Position numbers and translations under genes: made by a program | Part shown: piece by piece, positions 54,101-62,134 of the stretch | Numbering within the stretch: the first letter of the stretch is position 1 | Layout of the letters: each line of letters opens with the position of its first letter | Notes under the pieces: generated by a model | Seen by the model: the letters and a program-made list of their open reading frames with translations, nothing else | What the model was told of the DNA's origin: nothing | Databases searched by the model: none | Assembly (NCBI RefSeq): GCF_000455605.1 | Contig: NC_017025.1 | Coordinates: 372,001-436,000 of the forward strand | Source of the DNA: Flavobacterium indicum GPTSA100-9 = DSM 17447 | GTDB lineage: Bacteria > Bacteroidota > Bacteroidia > Flavobacteriales > Flavobacteriaceae | Direction: 5' to 3' | DNA: 64,000 nt

Positions 54101-55366
54101 GGTACATTATTGCCGGGTTATTTGCCAGGTTTAGGTTTCTTTGGAACTTCAAAACCTTCGCTTGGTTTTGTTTTTGGTGACCAATCAGATATTCGCTATG
54201 AGGCAGCAAAATATGGCTATTTAACTAATTATCCTGAGTTTAATCAAAATTTTACTCAAATTAAAACAAAACGTTTTGATTATACTGCTCAAGTAGAACC
54301 AATAGCCGATTTGAAGATTGATATAACTGCTGAAAGAAATTATAGTGAAACTTATTCAGAACAATACGATGTTTCTTCTGATGGAACCTATAATTCTCGT
54401 TCGCCTTATAATACAGGTAATTTCAATATTTCAACTATTTTAATTAAAACAGCATTCAAAACTAGTAATGAAAATGAATCAGAAATATTTGATCGTTTTA
54501 GAAAAAATAGGTATGCTATCGCTACTCGTTTAGCTGAAGAGTACTACGGGGCATCTGGTTATCCTGTTGATTTAGAAGGATATCCTGTAGGTTTTGGGAA
54601 AAATTCGCAAAGAGTTTTATTGCCGGCTTTCGTTTCAGCTTATTCAGGTATTAAAACGTCTACTGTAAACACTGGCTTATTCCGTAATTTCCCTCTTCCA
54701 AACTGGACAATAAAGTACACCGGATTAATGAAGTTAGATTGGTTTAAAGATAACTTTAAGCGTTTTTCATTGCAACACGGCTATCGTTCAAGCTATAGTG
54801 TTAATGCATTTCGTTCAAATTTAAATCCAAGTCCAACAGATTCTAATGGAAATTTTTACGCAGATGTGATTACATCTAACGTTAATTTAACAGAACAATT
54901 TAATCCATTAGCAAGAGTGGAATTTGAATTGAAAAATTCATTCAATTTTAGAGCGGAAATGAAAAAAGACAGAACTTTAAATATGAGTTTTGACAATAAC
55001 TTATTAACTGAGGTTCAAGGGAATGATTATACAATTGGACTAGGATACAGGATTAAAGATGTTACTATTAATTCAAAATTAGCCGATAATGCTACTGGAT
55101 TAATTAAAAGTGATGTTAATTTAAAAGCCGATTTTACGTTAAGAAAAAACATGACAATTGTTCGCTATTTAGATTATAACAACAATCAATTAGGGGGAGG
55201 ACAAAATATTTGGTCGGCTAAGTTTACGGCAGATTATTCTTTCAGTAGAAATTTAACAGCTATATTCTTTTACGACCATCAGTTTTCTAAAGCAGTAATT
55301 TCTACCGCTTTCCCTTTAACTAATATTCGCGCAGGATTAACCATTAGATATAATTTTGGAAATTAA
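48200..55366 (+). CDS. sprA: Type IX secretion translocon / gliding motility protein SprA
   Basis: SprA is the giant outer-membrane beta-barrel that forms the protein-conducting channel of the type IX secretion system. It is also essential for gliding. The protein is 2388 residues, close to known SprA proteins (about 2400). The signal peptide ends at VDAIAQ. Typical parts are NSKFFEAIFGGNTIDVKPTG, the VEVDLGVRFTKQDNPSFSPR segment and YIDDFEGSQSNIDLKSPQSW, with a beta-rich C-terminus ending in RYNFGN. The start is TTG at 48200, two bases after the ruvA stop; the first in-frame ATG would remove the basic part of the signal peptide. It secretes proteins such as the one at 41974. Confidence 0.95.
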   Translation: MKNLLSKIFSRKSIFSMLMLLGVDAIAQDTPTTSQDTVKTGFSVGQIDLPNPKSVLEGYTYDPVSDRYIYTATIDGFNINYPLILTPEEYEKLATKESIRKYFQEKTTALDGKKPGSEEAKRNLLPKYYVNSKFFEAIFGGNTIDVKPTGTVEVDLGVRFTKQDNPSFSPRNRRTTAFDFNQRISVGLQGKVGTRLNVNINYDTQSTFAFQNLLKLDYTPTEDDILQKIEVGNVSFPLSNSLIRGAQSLFGVKAQFKFGKTTVTGVFSEQKSQTKSITSQGGGTIQEFDFFALDYDADKHYFLSQYFRNKYDSALRNYPIIDSRVQITRIEVWVTNKQNRVTSTDNNLRNIIALQDLGETQINGIPDNEVIGVDLGVYPTFVNAMPDSPTDNKNNKFDPGQIGFNFLNSNIREIATASNGFTTVTGMNEGQDYSKLENARKLAPSEYTFHPQLGYISLNQRLQNDEVLAVAYQYTIGDQVYQVGEFATDGVESTQVNSSGVPLTQALILKMLKGSLVAVNEPTWDLMMKNIYQIPGGSQLNQQDFKFNILYQDPSPLNYITQSGADPLPSDVQNTTLLKVLNLDRLNYTNDPQPNGDGFFDYYPGLTVDPQYGRIIFTTVEPFGSYLFDKLGLNPGEDYNSDVTYNSNQSKYVFRTLYKATQAAALQESAKNKFKLKGSFKSSGGDGIALGAFNVPQGSVVVTAGGRTLVEGVDYTVNYQAGRVQILDPALLASNTPIQVSLENNSVFGQQTRRFYGVNVEHKFNDKFFVGATFLKLTERPFTQKSDYNQESVNNTIVGVNTNFSTELPFLTRLVNKLPNVETDVPSNLSFRGEFAYLFPNAPKAANFNGEPTSYIDDFEGSQSNIDLKSPQSWALASAPIGFGGEFGEDVLNYGYRRAKLSWYTIDPVFYTETPSGIDNNDLSSNKTRRIFSQELFPNVDIAQGQTNVISTLDLSYYPQERGPYNYNPLASSTNGFSPIDAPNNWGGIMRAINTTNFEQANVEYIQFWVMDPYYGNPGDTANNTNTGTLTFNLGEISEDILKDGRKLYENGLPESGGSQPTIASNWGKVPASQSLIYAFDTNDANRQVQDLGLNGLNDAEEAAKYPAYAAFPDPSADNYNFYLNATGDVLERYKNYNGLQGNSPITVTDTNRGSTTLPDVEDLNRDNTMNTINAYFKFNVNIAPNPQIGQNYVSDIRETTQTMANGQSTVARWVQYKIPIQEATSANIEGAISDFRTIRFMRMFLTGFNEDITLRFGTLDLVRGEWRRYNSSLDSTDPTVDDDNTGFDVVAVNVQENGNRTPINYVIPPGVDREQLYNNNSVINQNEQSLSLRVYKKDGSTPDLGGLEKGDSRAVFKNVNVDMRQYKKMRMFLHAEALQPPTEIQPLQNDQMVAFIRFGNDFTDNFYEVEMPLKISPFGDNSPTSVWPSENEIELPLSLLTQLKSLKLANDPSIVPDINGVAYLNESALGSANNRINVGIKGNPNFGLVRTLMVGVKNPNSNDPLRGEVWFNELRMSDMDNKGGYAAVANLDSNLADFATISATGKLSTIGFGGIEQGPNERSREDVKQYDIVTNFNLGKMLPKKWKVTLPFNYAVGEQFITPKYDPLYQDIELNQILDATSDASRRNEIKNRAIDYTKRTSINFIGVKKEKGENAKSRFYDVENLTLSYSFNEMLHHDFQIESLVDQQQKTTVDYAYSFKPLAIEPFKKNKFFKKSGYYKMLSDMNFNLLPSTISFSSNIMRQFNRQQFRLIDVQGIGIDPLYRRNYFFNYQYGFNFPITKALKVNYTVANNNIVRNYFDANKNPIDGLDIWHDYWNIGTPNTHNQQLTVNYDLPINKIPALAFIKSTYIYTSDFSWQRSSDAFATFLAQDGTLYQLGNTVQNSGSHKLNASLNMDMFYKYIGLTAKKTKKVASNVKKPAPKPGEKIAPATPKSNQTEDRSKLSKYLIGFATSIKNIQLNYTENGGTLLPGYLPGLGFFGTSKPSLGFVFGDQSDIRYEAAKYGYLTNYPEFNQNFTQIKTKRFDYTAQVEPIADLKIDITAERNYSETYSEQYDVSSDGTYNSRSPYNTGNFNISTILIKTAFKTSNENESEIFDRFRKNRYAIATRLAEEYYGASGYPVDLEGYPVGFGKNSQRVLLPAFVSAYSGIKTSTVNTGLFRNFPLPNWTIKYTGLMKLDWFKDNFKRFSLQHGYRSSYSVNAFRSNLNPSPTDSNGNFYADVITSNVNLTEQFNPLARVEFELKNSFNFRAEMKKDRTLNMSFDNNLLTEVQGNDYTIGLGYRIKDVTINSKLADNATGLIKSDVNLKADFTLRKNMTIVRYLDYNNNQLGGGQNIWSAKFTADYSFSRNLTAIFFYDHQFSKAVISTAFPLTNIRAGLTIRYNFGN

Positions 55367-55456
55367 AAAATAAATTAAAATATAAGGTTAATTTAGAGAA
55401 TAAATTCTAAATTTGTCCGTGAACAACAACTATTAATATTAAGAATGTAGCAGATG

Positions 55457-55464
55457 TAATTTTG
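55457..55464 (+). promoter_or_regulatory. Possible -7 box of gcvH
   Basis: TAATTTTG matches TAnnTTTG, 28 bases upstream of the gcvH ATG in the 126-base gap after sprA. No obvious -33 partner is present. Confidence 0.4.
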
Positions 55465-55492
55465 CTATTTCTAAACTAAAATTTATTTAAAT

Positions 55493-55873
55493 ATGAATAT
55501 TCCAGCAAATTTAAAGTACACAAAAGATCACGAGTGGGTTTCATTAGAAGGCGATGTTGCAACAGTAGGAATTACCGATTTCGCACAAAGAGAATTAGGT
55601 GATATCGTTTATGTAGAGGTTGAAACTTTAGACCAAACTTTAGCTAAAGATGAGGTTTTTGGAACAGTTGAAGCGGTAAAAACTGTATCTGATTTGTTTT
55701 TGCCTTTATCTGGTGAAATTATTGAATTTAATGAAGATTTGGAATCAAATCCAGAAACTGTAAATTCTGATCCTTATGGAGCTGGATGGATGGTAAAAGT
55801 AAAAGTTTCTGATGTTTCTGAAGTAGAATCATTATTGTCTAGTGAAGATTATAAAGCACTTATCGGGGCCTAA
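55493..55873 (+). CDS. gcvH: Glycine cleavage system H protein
   Basis: GcvH carries the lipoyl-bound aminomethyl group between the P, T and L proteins of glycine cleavage. The 126-residue protein has the standard fold: [35 protein letters not shown], and the lipoylation site Lys in [20 protein letters not shown]. The closing segment [17 protein letters not shown] is complete. The VanZ-like gene overlaps its 3' end. Confidence 0.96.
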   Translation: MNIPANLKYTKDHEWVSLEGDVATVGITDFAQRELGDIVYVEVETLDQTLAKDEVFGTVEAVKTVSDLFLPLSGEIIEFNEDLESNPETVNSDPYGAGWMVKVKVSDVSEVESLLSSEDYKALIGA

Positions 55874-56225
55874 TTTTTATTTTTTACTTGCTTTTGTTTG
55901 GACAGTTTTAATATTTTATCTCTGTTTAACAGAATCTTCAAGTTTGCCAAAACTTACTTTTCCATTAAAAGATAAAATAGTACATTTTGTTTTTTATTTT
56001 GTTTTTGTGCTACTTTGGTCATTGAAATTAGTTTATAAAAAAATAACTTTTTTGATTTTTATTTTAATTGTAGCCATAGTAACAGGAATAGTAATTGAAT
56101 TTTTGCAAGAGAAAATTACAGATACAAGAACTTTTGATTGGTTTGATATAATAGCTAATTCATTTGGAGCAATTTCCAGTTTTATAGTTTTAGTTATTCA
56201 ATTGCCAACTAAAAAAACAATTTAA
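55842..56225 (+). CDS. VanZ-like family membrane protein
   Basis: The 127-residue protein has four membrane helices (about residues 11-28, 47-64, 72-91 and 105-120). It shows the VanZ-like signature [20 protein letters not shown] (the second residue may read P or F at the edge of the helix) and [20 protein letters not shown]. The latter is the conserved RxxDxxDxxAN-type motif before the last helix. The start is GTG at 55842, inside gcvH in another frame (32-base overlap); no other start keeps the first helix. The molecular function of this family in Bacteroidota is unknown. Confidence 0.8.
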   Translation: MKIIKHLSGPNFYFLLAFVWTVLIFYLCLTESSSLPKLTFPLKDKIVHFVFYFVFVLLWSLKLVYKKITFLIFILIVAIVTGIVIEFLQEKITDTRTFDWFDIIANSFGAISSFIVLVIQLPTKKTI

Positions 56226-56252
56226 AAATCTCACTTTGGTGAGATTTTTTTA
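56224..56252 (+). terminator. Terminator after the VanZ-like gene
   Basis: The stem AATCTCAC/GTGAGATT (56227-56234 with 56239-56246) with a TTTG loop is followed by T residues. Confidence 0.8.
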
Positions 56253-56277
56253 TTTTTACACACTAAATGTACACTAA

Positions 56278-57021
56278 ATGAATATTAAACAGTATTTAGA
56301 TTCAACGTATTTGAAAACAGCTGAACAAGCGGGAATATCTGAACAAGAAAATGAAATCATTGCAAAGTCTTGTATTCAAGAGGCTATTGATGAAAAATTT
56401 AAGTTAATCATGATTCGACCAAATTTTGTGAAAGTAGCGAAACAAATGATTAAGGAACAAAATTCAAATGTTGTTGTCGGAACTGTTATTGGCTTTCATG
56501 AAGGTACGGCTTCAATTGAAGATAAAATTAAAGAAGCACAACAAGCTATTAATGATGAAGTAGACGAGTTGGATTACGTTGTAAATTATGAGGCTTTTAA
56601 AAATGGAGCAACGGAATTAGTTAAAAATGAAATTTTATTAGGAACTAAGTTTGGTTTAGATCATCATAAAGTTGTAAAATGGATCATTGAAACCGCAGCT
56701 TTGGACGGTATGCAAATCATTCAATTAACATCATTAATTAAGAATACTGTTGTCGCTAATTTTAAAGAGACCGATTATGAAAAAGTATTTGTAAAATCGT
56801 CAACTGGATTTTATAAAACTTTAGATGGTTCTCCAAACGGTGCAACCTTTCCTGCAATAAAAGCTATGTTGGAAAATGCATTTCCATTACCAGTAAAAGC
56901 ATCTGGAGGAGTAAAAACAAAAGAAGATGCTTTGGAAATGATTAAGTTAGGTGTAAAAAGAATAGGAACGTCTTCTGCAAAAGCTATAGCTGATGGAGTA
57001 GAAACTTCTGGATCATATTAA
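56278..57021 (+). CDS. deoC: Deoxyribose-phosphate aldolase
   Basis: DeoC splits 2-deoxyribose-5-phosphate into glyceraldehyde-3-phosphate and acetaldehyde in nucleoside salvage. The 247-residue TIM barrel shows VVVGTVIGFHEGTASIEDKI, the aspartate-bearing DEVDELDYVVNYEA, the Schiff-base lysine in FVKSSTGFY and the phosphate-binding VKASGGVKTKEDALEM. The ATG lies at the end of a direct repeat of ACACTAAATG (56261-56280). remB follows after ten bases. Confidence 0.92.
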   Translation: MNIKQYLDSTYLKTAEQAGISEQENEIIAKSCIQEAIDEKFKLIMIRPNFVKVAKQMIKEQNSNVVVGTVIGFHEGTASIEDKIKEAQQAINDEVDELDYVVNYEAFKNGATELVKNEILLGTKFGLDHHKVVKWIIETAALDGMQIIQLTSLIKNTVVANFKETDYEKVFVKSSTGFYKTLDGSPNGATFPAIKAMLENAFPLPVKASGGVKTKEDALEMIKLGVKRIGTSSAKAIADGVETSGSY

Positions 57022-57031
57022 AAAAATAAAT

Positions 57032-59125
57032 ATGCGAAAAATAATTGTTGTTTTAACCCTCTTGAGTGCTGCTTTTTCTTGGGCACAAAATAGTATTGAG
57101 AAATTACCAAAATTTGAAAATTGTATTTCAGTCCCTGAAAATGAAGCAGAATCTTGTTTTAACGCTACAATTCATGATATTTTTCGTTCTAATTTTAATA
57201 AAGAATTAACTCAGGAAAAAACTGCTGTTATTGCATTGTTTGCAGTAGATACTTTAGGAAACTTTAGTGTGTTGTATTTAGACGCAAAAAACGATGAAAT
57301 TAAGAATGAAACAGAACGTATTTTTAAACTTTTACCCAAAGTTTCGCCGGCTACTTACAATGGAAAACCTGTTTTAGCTAAATATTCACTTCGACTTAAT
57401 TTTCCTTTTTTAGATGAAGATCAAAAATCTAAACTAGATGAAGATAAGTATAGAACAGAAAAAGTTTTGGCAAAAAATGAAATTATTGAATATGAAAATG
57501 AATCAAATTATAAAGAATTTAAAAATCCACAATTTTCTTCAGGCTTAAATATTCCTTTTAATACTTTAATTTATGATCAGTTTGAAGGATTTTTAAATCA
57601 AGTAGGAACAAATAATCATACTTCTGTAAAACCTTATTCTTTCCAAGAAGTAGCTAAATATTATGATTTTCAAAAAAATTATGAAGCATTAAGTAAAAAC
57701 AAAACATCTTGGTGGGGGCGAAAAATATGGAATGAAAACTTATTGGCTATTCAAGGTGAAGGGTATTGGTTTGTTTTTAATCCGATAGTTGATTTTAGAG
57801 GAGGTAAAGATTTTGAAAGCGAAATAAAAAATACATTTGTTAATACACGTGGGTTTAATATTTATGGAGGATTAGGAAAGAATGTAACCTTTACTACTTC
57901 AATATATGAAAGCCAAGGTAGGTTTGCGGATTATTATAACGCGTATGCTGAAAGTATAAAACCTTCGGGTGGTAATCCTGCTGTTATTCCGGGTGTTGGA
58001 ATTGCTAAAAGATTTAGAACGGATGCCTATGATATGCCAATGGCTGAAGCTAATATAAAATTTACAGCTTCTAAGTTTTTTGATGCCACTTTAGGGTATG
58101 GTAGAAATTTTATAGGAGATGGTTATCGATCAATTTTACAAGGAGATGCAACTAGTCCTTATCCTTACATTAAATTCAACACTACTTTTTGGAAAATAAA
58201 ATATACAAACACGTACATGTTTTTACGTGATGTAACACCTATTAATACAGCTGAGGATACCTATGCTTCAAAATATATGGCAAATCATTACTTGAGCTAT
58301 AATGTAACTAAAAGGTGGAATTTAGGATTGTTTGAAAGTGTTGTTTGGTCTAATTCTAACGGAAGAGGATTCGATCCAAATTTTATTAATCCGATTATTT
58401 TTTATCGGGCAGTTGAATTTGCTTCTTCACCTAAATCAGGAAATGCATTATTGGGTTTAACTTCTAAATTCAAATTTAATAGTCAGATAAGTGCTTATGG
58501 TCAATTTCTTATTGATGAATTTTCGGTTGGAGATGTATCTAAAGGAAATAAAAGTTGGAAAAATAAATTTGGTTATCAAATAGGAGCTAAATATTTTAAT
58601 GCTTTCAATATTACTAATTTGAACTTACAAGTAGAATGTAATATTGTTCGCCCTTATGTGTATTCACACAGTAATACATTGACAAATTACGCTCATAATA
58701 ACCAAAGTATGGGGCATCCTTGGGGCTCCAATTTTAGAGAGATTATAGGTATTGCTCGCTATAGAACGGGAAGGTATTATGCGGAGGCTAAAATGATTTA
58801 TGGAAAAAGAGGTTTTGATTTAATTGATAATGCAAATTATGCGAATACAGGAAGTAATATCTTTTTGAGCTATGAAGATGAGAATCATCCTCGATCTGCA
58901 GATGAAGGTGTGGTTGTTGGGCAAGGCAATACCACTACAGTTTTAATTGGAGATTTAAAAGCTGGATTTATTTTAAATCCAACTACAAATATGAGAATAT
59001 ACGGTAATATTATTTATAGAAACTTTGATCCAATGATAAATACGGTTTCAACTTTTAAAAATACTACTACGTGGTTTTCAATAGGACTTTCAACTGATTT
59101 ATTCAATTGGTATTTTGATTACTAA
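57032..59125 (+). CDS. remB: Gliding motility protein RemB
   Basis: The 697-residue protein has a signal peptide (IIVVLTLLSAAFSWAQ), an N-terminal TonB-C-like region (residues about 40-130: AVIALFAVDTLGNFSVLYLD, PATYNGKPVLAKYSLRL), and a long beta-strand-rich remainder ending in FSIGLSTDLFNWYFDY. This is typical of an outer-membrane barrel with a C-terminal aromatic residue. The order sprA-gcvH-VanZ-like-deoC-this gene matches my memory of the sprA to remB region of Flavobacterium johnsoniae, where RemB is a mobile cell-surface protein needed for spreading. The name rests on that synteny and on overall features. Confidence 0.8.
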   Translation: MRKIIVVLTLLSAAFSWAQNSIEKLPKFENCISVPENEAESCFNATIHDIFRSNFNKELTQEKTAVIALFAVDTLGNFSVLYLDAKNDEIKNETERIFKLLPKVSPATYNGKPVLAKYSLRLNFPFLDEDQKSKLDEDKYRTEKVLAKNEIIEYENESNYKEFKNPQFSSGLNIPFNTLIYDQFEGFLNQVGTNNHTSVKPYSFQEVAKYYDFQKNYEALSKNKTSWWGRKIWNENLLAIQGEGYWFVFNPIVDFRGGKDFESEIKNTFVNTRGFNIYGGLGKNVTFTTSIYESQGRFADYYNAYAESIKPSGGNPAVIPGVGIAKRFRTDAYDMPMAEANIKFTASKFFDATLGYGRNFIGDGYRSILQGDATSPYPYIKFNTTFWKIKYTNTYMFLRDVTPINTAEDTYASKYMANHYLSYNVTKRWNLGLFESVVWSNSNGRGFDPNFINPIIFYRAVEFASSPKSGNALLGLTSKFKFNSQISAYGQFLIDEFSVGDVSKGNKSWKNKFGYQIGAKYFNAFNITNLNLQVECNIVRPYVYSHSNTLTNYAHNNQSMGHPWGSNFREIIGIARYRTGRYYAEAKMIYGKRGFDLIDNANYANTGSNIFLSYEDENHPRSADEGVVVGQGNTTTVLIGDLKAGFILNPTTNMRIYGNIIYRNFDPMINTVSTFKNTTTWFSIGLSTDLFNWYFDY

Positions 59126-59164
59126 AAAAGTATAATTTCGATAAAAATAAAGAAATCTTATTTA

Positions 59165-59172
59165 TATCTTTG
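59165..59172 (+). promoter_or_regulatory. Possible -7 box of the ctaB operon
   Basis: TATCTTTG followed by CACCC resembles the tRNA-Gln promoter in this window. It lies 19 bases before the TTG start of ctaB, so the leader would be short. Confidence 0.5.
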
Positions 59173-59191
59173 CACCCATTAAATTAAGGCA

Positions 59192-60082
59192 TTGAAAACA
59201 TCAACAAATACTAGGTCAATTTTTATAGATTTTAAAGAAATTACTAAAGCTGGGTTAGCCATCAGTGTGGTTTTTTCATCTATTGTAGGTTATTTGTTAG
59301 GTTTTTCAGAAGAGCATCCATTTAATTGGGTAACATTAATTTTGTTAGCTATAGGAGGTTATTTTATGGTTGGAGCTTCTAATGTTTTTAATCAAGTGAT
59401 TGAAAAAGATTTAGATGCTAAAATGGATAGAACCAAAAATAGACCTTTGCCGTCTGGAAGAATCACTTCACAAAATGCGTTAATCCTAGGTTTTCTTCTC
59501 ACTTTGTTAGGTTTGGTGATTTTGTATTTTATCAATCCTAAAACAGCAATGTTTGGTGCAATTTCTATTTTCATGTATGTGAGTATGTATACACCTCTTA
59601 AAACATTAACGCCTTTATCTGTTTTTGTAGGTGCGTTCCCTGGAGCTATTCCTTTTATGTTAGGTTGGGTAGCGGCAACGGGTAATTTTGGTATAGAAGC
59701 AGGAACTTTATTTTTAATTCAGTTTTTTTGGCAATTCCCTCATTTTTGGGCTATTGGTTGGTTTTTGTATGATGATTATGAAAAAGCAGGCTTCTTTATG
59801 TTGCCTACTGGGAAGAGAGACGGTAAAACTGCAATTCAAACTATTTTATACACCTTTTGGTTAATTGTAGCTTCTGTTTTACCAGTATTTGGGTTTACCG
59901 GTACATTGCAGTTGTCTGTAGTTGGTGCAATAATAGTTCTTCTGTTGGGAATATGGATGCTTTATTTTGCATTTAAATTAAATAAGAACAGAGATGCAAT
60001 TTCTGCAAAAAAATTGATGTTAGTTAGTGTAACTTACATAACTTTGCTGCAAATTGTTTATGTAATAGATAAATTTATTTAA
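59192..60082 (+). CDS. ctaB: Protoheme IX farnesyltransferase (heme O synthase)
   Basis: This UbiA-family enzyme adds a farnesyl chain to heme b, the first step to the heme a used by the oxidase at 29616. The 296-residue protein has about nine membrane helices. The first Asp-rich motif is in ASNVFNQVIEKDLDAKMDRT, followed by KNRPLPSGRI; the second conserved loop is WQFPHFWAIGWFLYDDYEKA. The start is TTG at 59192, since no ATG exists before the first helix. Two bases separate it from the next oxidase gene. Confidence 0.93.
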   Translation: MKTSTNTRSIFIDFKEITKAGLAISVVFSSIVGYLLGFSEEHPFNWVTLILLAIGGYFMVGASNVFNQVIEKDLDAKMDRTKNRPLPSGRITSQNALILGFLLTLLGLVILYFINPKTAMFGAISIFMYVSMYTPLKTLTPLSVFVGAFPGAIPFMLGWVAATGNFGIEAGTLFLIQFFWQFPHFWAIGWFLYDDYEKAGFFMLPTGKRDGKTAIQTILYTFWLIVASVLPVFGFTGTLQLSVVGAIIVLLLGIWMLYFAFKLNKNRDAISAKKLMLVSVTYITLLQIVYVIDKFI

Positions 60083-60083
60083 A

Positions 60084-60665
60084 ATGGAATTAACAGCTCA
60101 AGAACAATACGAAAGAAAAGCAAAATCATACAAGCTATTGTTGCTTTTTGGAATGGTGAGTATCTTGATGATTTTTGCAGGATTTACAAGTGCTTATGTG
60201 GTGAGTAAGTCTAGGCCAGATTGGTTAAAAGATTTTGTATTACCAAGTGCATTTATTTGGAGTACTCTTTCAATTTTATTGGGAAGTTTGACTTTTCATT
60301 TGGCATTAAAATCAATTAAAGCAGGTGAGGTTAAAAAAACTTCAATGTTTTTATGGAGTACTTTGGCGTTGGGATTACTATTTGTTTTTTTACAATTCAA
60401 AGGCTTTGATCAAGTAATTGAACAAGGGTATTTTTTTACAGGAAGTAATAGTAATGTAACCACTTCATTTTTGTATATAGTAGTGTTGGTGCACATTGTA
60501 CACTTGTTTGGGGGGTTGATTTCGCTTTTAATTGTAATTTATAATCATTTTAAACAAAAATACAATTCCTCGCAATACCTTGGTATTGAGCTTAGTGCGT
60601 ATTATTGGCACTTTATGGATTTTATTTGGATTTACTTGTTTTTATTTTTCTATTTTTTCAAATAG
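60084..60665 (+). CDS. Heme-copper oxidase subunit III, short form
   Basis: The 193-residue protein has five predicted membrane helices, the number of the short bacterial subunit III. The first carries FAGFTSAYVVSKSRPDW, and the last ends with AYYWHFMDFIWIYLFLFFYF, the WHFxDxxW signature of subunit III. It is followed by a second, longer subunit III-like gene after 44 bases. This tandem is common in Bacteroidota oxidase operons. Confidence 0.88.
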   Translation: MELTAQEQYERKAKSYKLLLLFGMVSILMIFAGFTSAYVVSKSRPDWLKDFVLPSAFIWSTLSILLGSLTFHLALKSIKAGEVKKTSMFLWSTLALGLLFVFLQFKGFDQVIEQGYFFTGSNSNVTTSFLYIVVLVHIVHLFGGLISLLIVIYNHFKQKYNSSQYLGIELSAYYWHFMDFIWIYLFLFFYFFK

Positions 60666-60709
60666 AAAAAAAATAATAAATTTGGGAACTTTTTAACAAA
60701 AAACATTTT

Positions 60710-61684
60710 ATGGGTGCTACAGTTACACATGAACACGCTTTATTAGACGGAGGACCAGGGCCAATGGGTGCAACCTATGGCAAAATGATGATGTGGTTCT
60801 TCATCGTATCAGATGCTTTAACATTTTCAGGGTTTATTGCAGCTTACGGATTTTCAAGATTTAAATTTATTGAAACTTGGCCAATTGCCGACGAAGTGTT
60901 TACTCACTTCCCGTTTTTACATGGAGTTACCGCTCCAATGTATTATGTAGCTTTGATGACGTTTATCTTGATTTTCTCATCAGTTACTATGGTATTAGCA
61001 GTTGATGCTGGTCACCAAATGAAAAAATCAAAAGTAGCTTTCTACATGTTTTTAACTATTATTGGAGGTTTTATTTTCTTAGGTTCACAGGCTTGGGAGT
61101 GGAAAAACTTCATTAAAGGTGAATATGGTGCTGTTGAAACAAGAGGTGGGTCAATTTTACAATTTGTAGATAAAGATGGTAAAAGAGTAGCACTTGCTGA
61201 TTTTGCTGCACATCTGCCTGAAGAAAGAGAGCAATTAACAAGAGATAAAGGTTTTTGGTTTGAAAAAGAAGCTGCTATCTCTGAACATTCTGTTGCAGAA
61301 GTAGTTGCTGGTTTTAAAGCAAATCCAAACTTATTGGTGAGAACAGAAATAATTAATAAGGAAACTAAACATAAAACTATCTTATCAAGAGAAGAATCTA
61401 TTAAAAGATTAGAGCAAGATGCTGTTTTAGTTGTTGAAGGTGCAAACTTAAAACATAATGAGTACGGTCATAAGTTGTTTGCTGATTTCTTCTTCTTTAT
61501 TACTGGATTCCATGGTTTCCACGTATTCTCTGGAGTTATCTTAAATATCTTGATTTTCTTTAATGTTATCTTAGGTACATATGAAAAAAGAGGTAGTTAT
61601 GAAATGGTAGAAAAAGTTGGATTGTACTGGCACTTTGTAGACTTAGTTTGGGTGTTTGTATTTACATTCTTCTATTTAGTTTAA
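60710..61684 (+). CDS. Cytochrome c oxidase subunit III, long form with hydrophilic insertion
   Basis: The 324-residue protein has the subunit III helices: MMMWFFIVSDALTFSGFIAA near the start and the closing GLYWHFVDLVWVFVFTFFYL. Between the fourth and fifth parts lies a hydrophilic insertion of about 110 residues (roughly 142-255), including GSILQFVDKDGKRVALADFA and a Lys/Glu-rich helix, not seen in the short gene before it. The insertion would face one side of the membrane; its role is unknown. It probably pairs with CoxA/CoxB encoded at 28.4-31.4 kb. Confidence 0.9.
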   Translation: MGATVTHEHALLDGGPGPMGATYGKMMMWFFIVSDALTFSGFIAAYGFSRFKFIETWPIADEVFTHFPFLHGVTAPMYYVALMTFILIFSSVTMVLAVDAGHQMKKSKVAFYMFLTIIGGFIFLGSQAWEWKNFIKGEYGAVETRGGSILQFVDKDGKRVALADFAAHLPEEREQLTRDKGFWFEKEAAISEHSVAEVVAGFKANPNLLVRTEIINKETKHKTILSREESIKRLEQDAVLVVEGANLKHNEYGHKLFADFFFFITGFHGFHVFSGVILNILIFFNVILGTYEKRGSYEMVEKVGLYWHFVDLVWVFVFTFFYLV

Positions 61685-61706
61685 TCTTCGTTAAAAGAAA
61701 AATATT

Positions 61707-62057
61707 ATGGCACACGCGCACGGGTCAAACACAAAAAGAATTTGGACAGTATTTGGAATATTGTCTGTGATTACTACAGTTGAAGTTGCTTTAGGTATTG
61801 TTAAGCCTCATAGTTTACATCATGGTACTTTTTTAAGTATGAGTTTATTAAACTGGATTTTCATTATACTAACTATTGTAAAAGCTTATTATATCATGTG
61901 GGCTTTTATGCACTTAGAAGGTGAAACTAAAAGTTTAAGATGGTCAATTGTAGCTCCGTTAGTATTTTTGATTCTTTATTTATGTTTCATTATCTTAGTA
62001 GAAGGTGATTATGTATTTGAAGTTTTCAAGAATTCTCACTATAAATGGATATTTTAA
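61707..62057 (+). CDS. Cytochrome c oxidase subunit IV family protein
   Basis: The 116-residue protein starts MAHAHGSNTKRIWTVFGILS and has three membrane helices. The HGTFLSMSLLNWIFIILTIV and AYYIMWAFMHLEGETKSLRW segments are typical of the bacterial oxidase subunit IV family. It is a small accessory subunit next to subunit III. A terminator follows. Confidence 0.9.
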   Translation: MAHAHGSNTKRIWTVFGILSVITTVEVALGIVKPHSLHHGTFLSMSLLNWIFIILTIVKAYYIMWAFMHLEGETKSLRWSIVAPLVFLILYLCFIILVEGDYVFEVFKNSHYKWIF

Positions 62058-62073
62058 CATATTTTATATCAAT

Positions 62074-62105
62074 CTAATCCCGATTTATAATCGGGATTTT
62101 TTTTA
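62074..62105 (+). terminator. Terminator after subunit IV
   Basis: The ten-base-pair stem AATCCCGATT/AATCGGGATT (62076-62085 with 62089-62098) is followed by T residues. A -7-like TACCTTTG (62104-62111) starts immediately after, so the downstream genes may also have their own promoter. Confidence 0.8.
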
Positions 62106-62134
62106 CCTTTGTATGAACTAATACACACTTTAAA

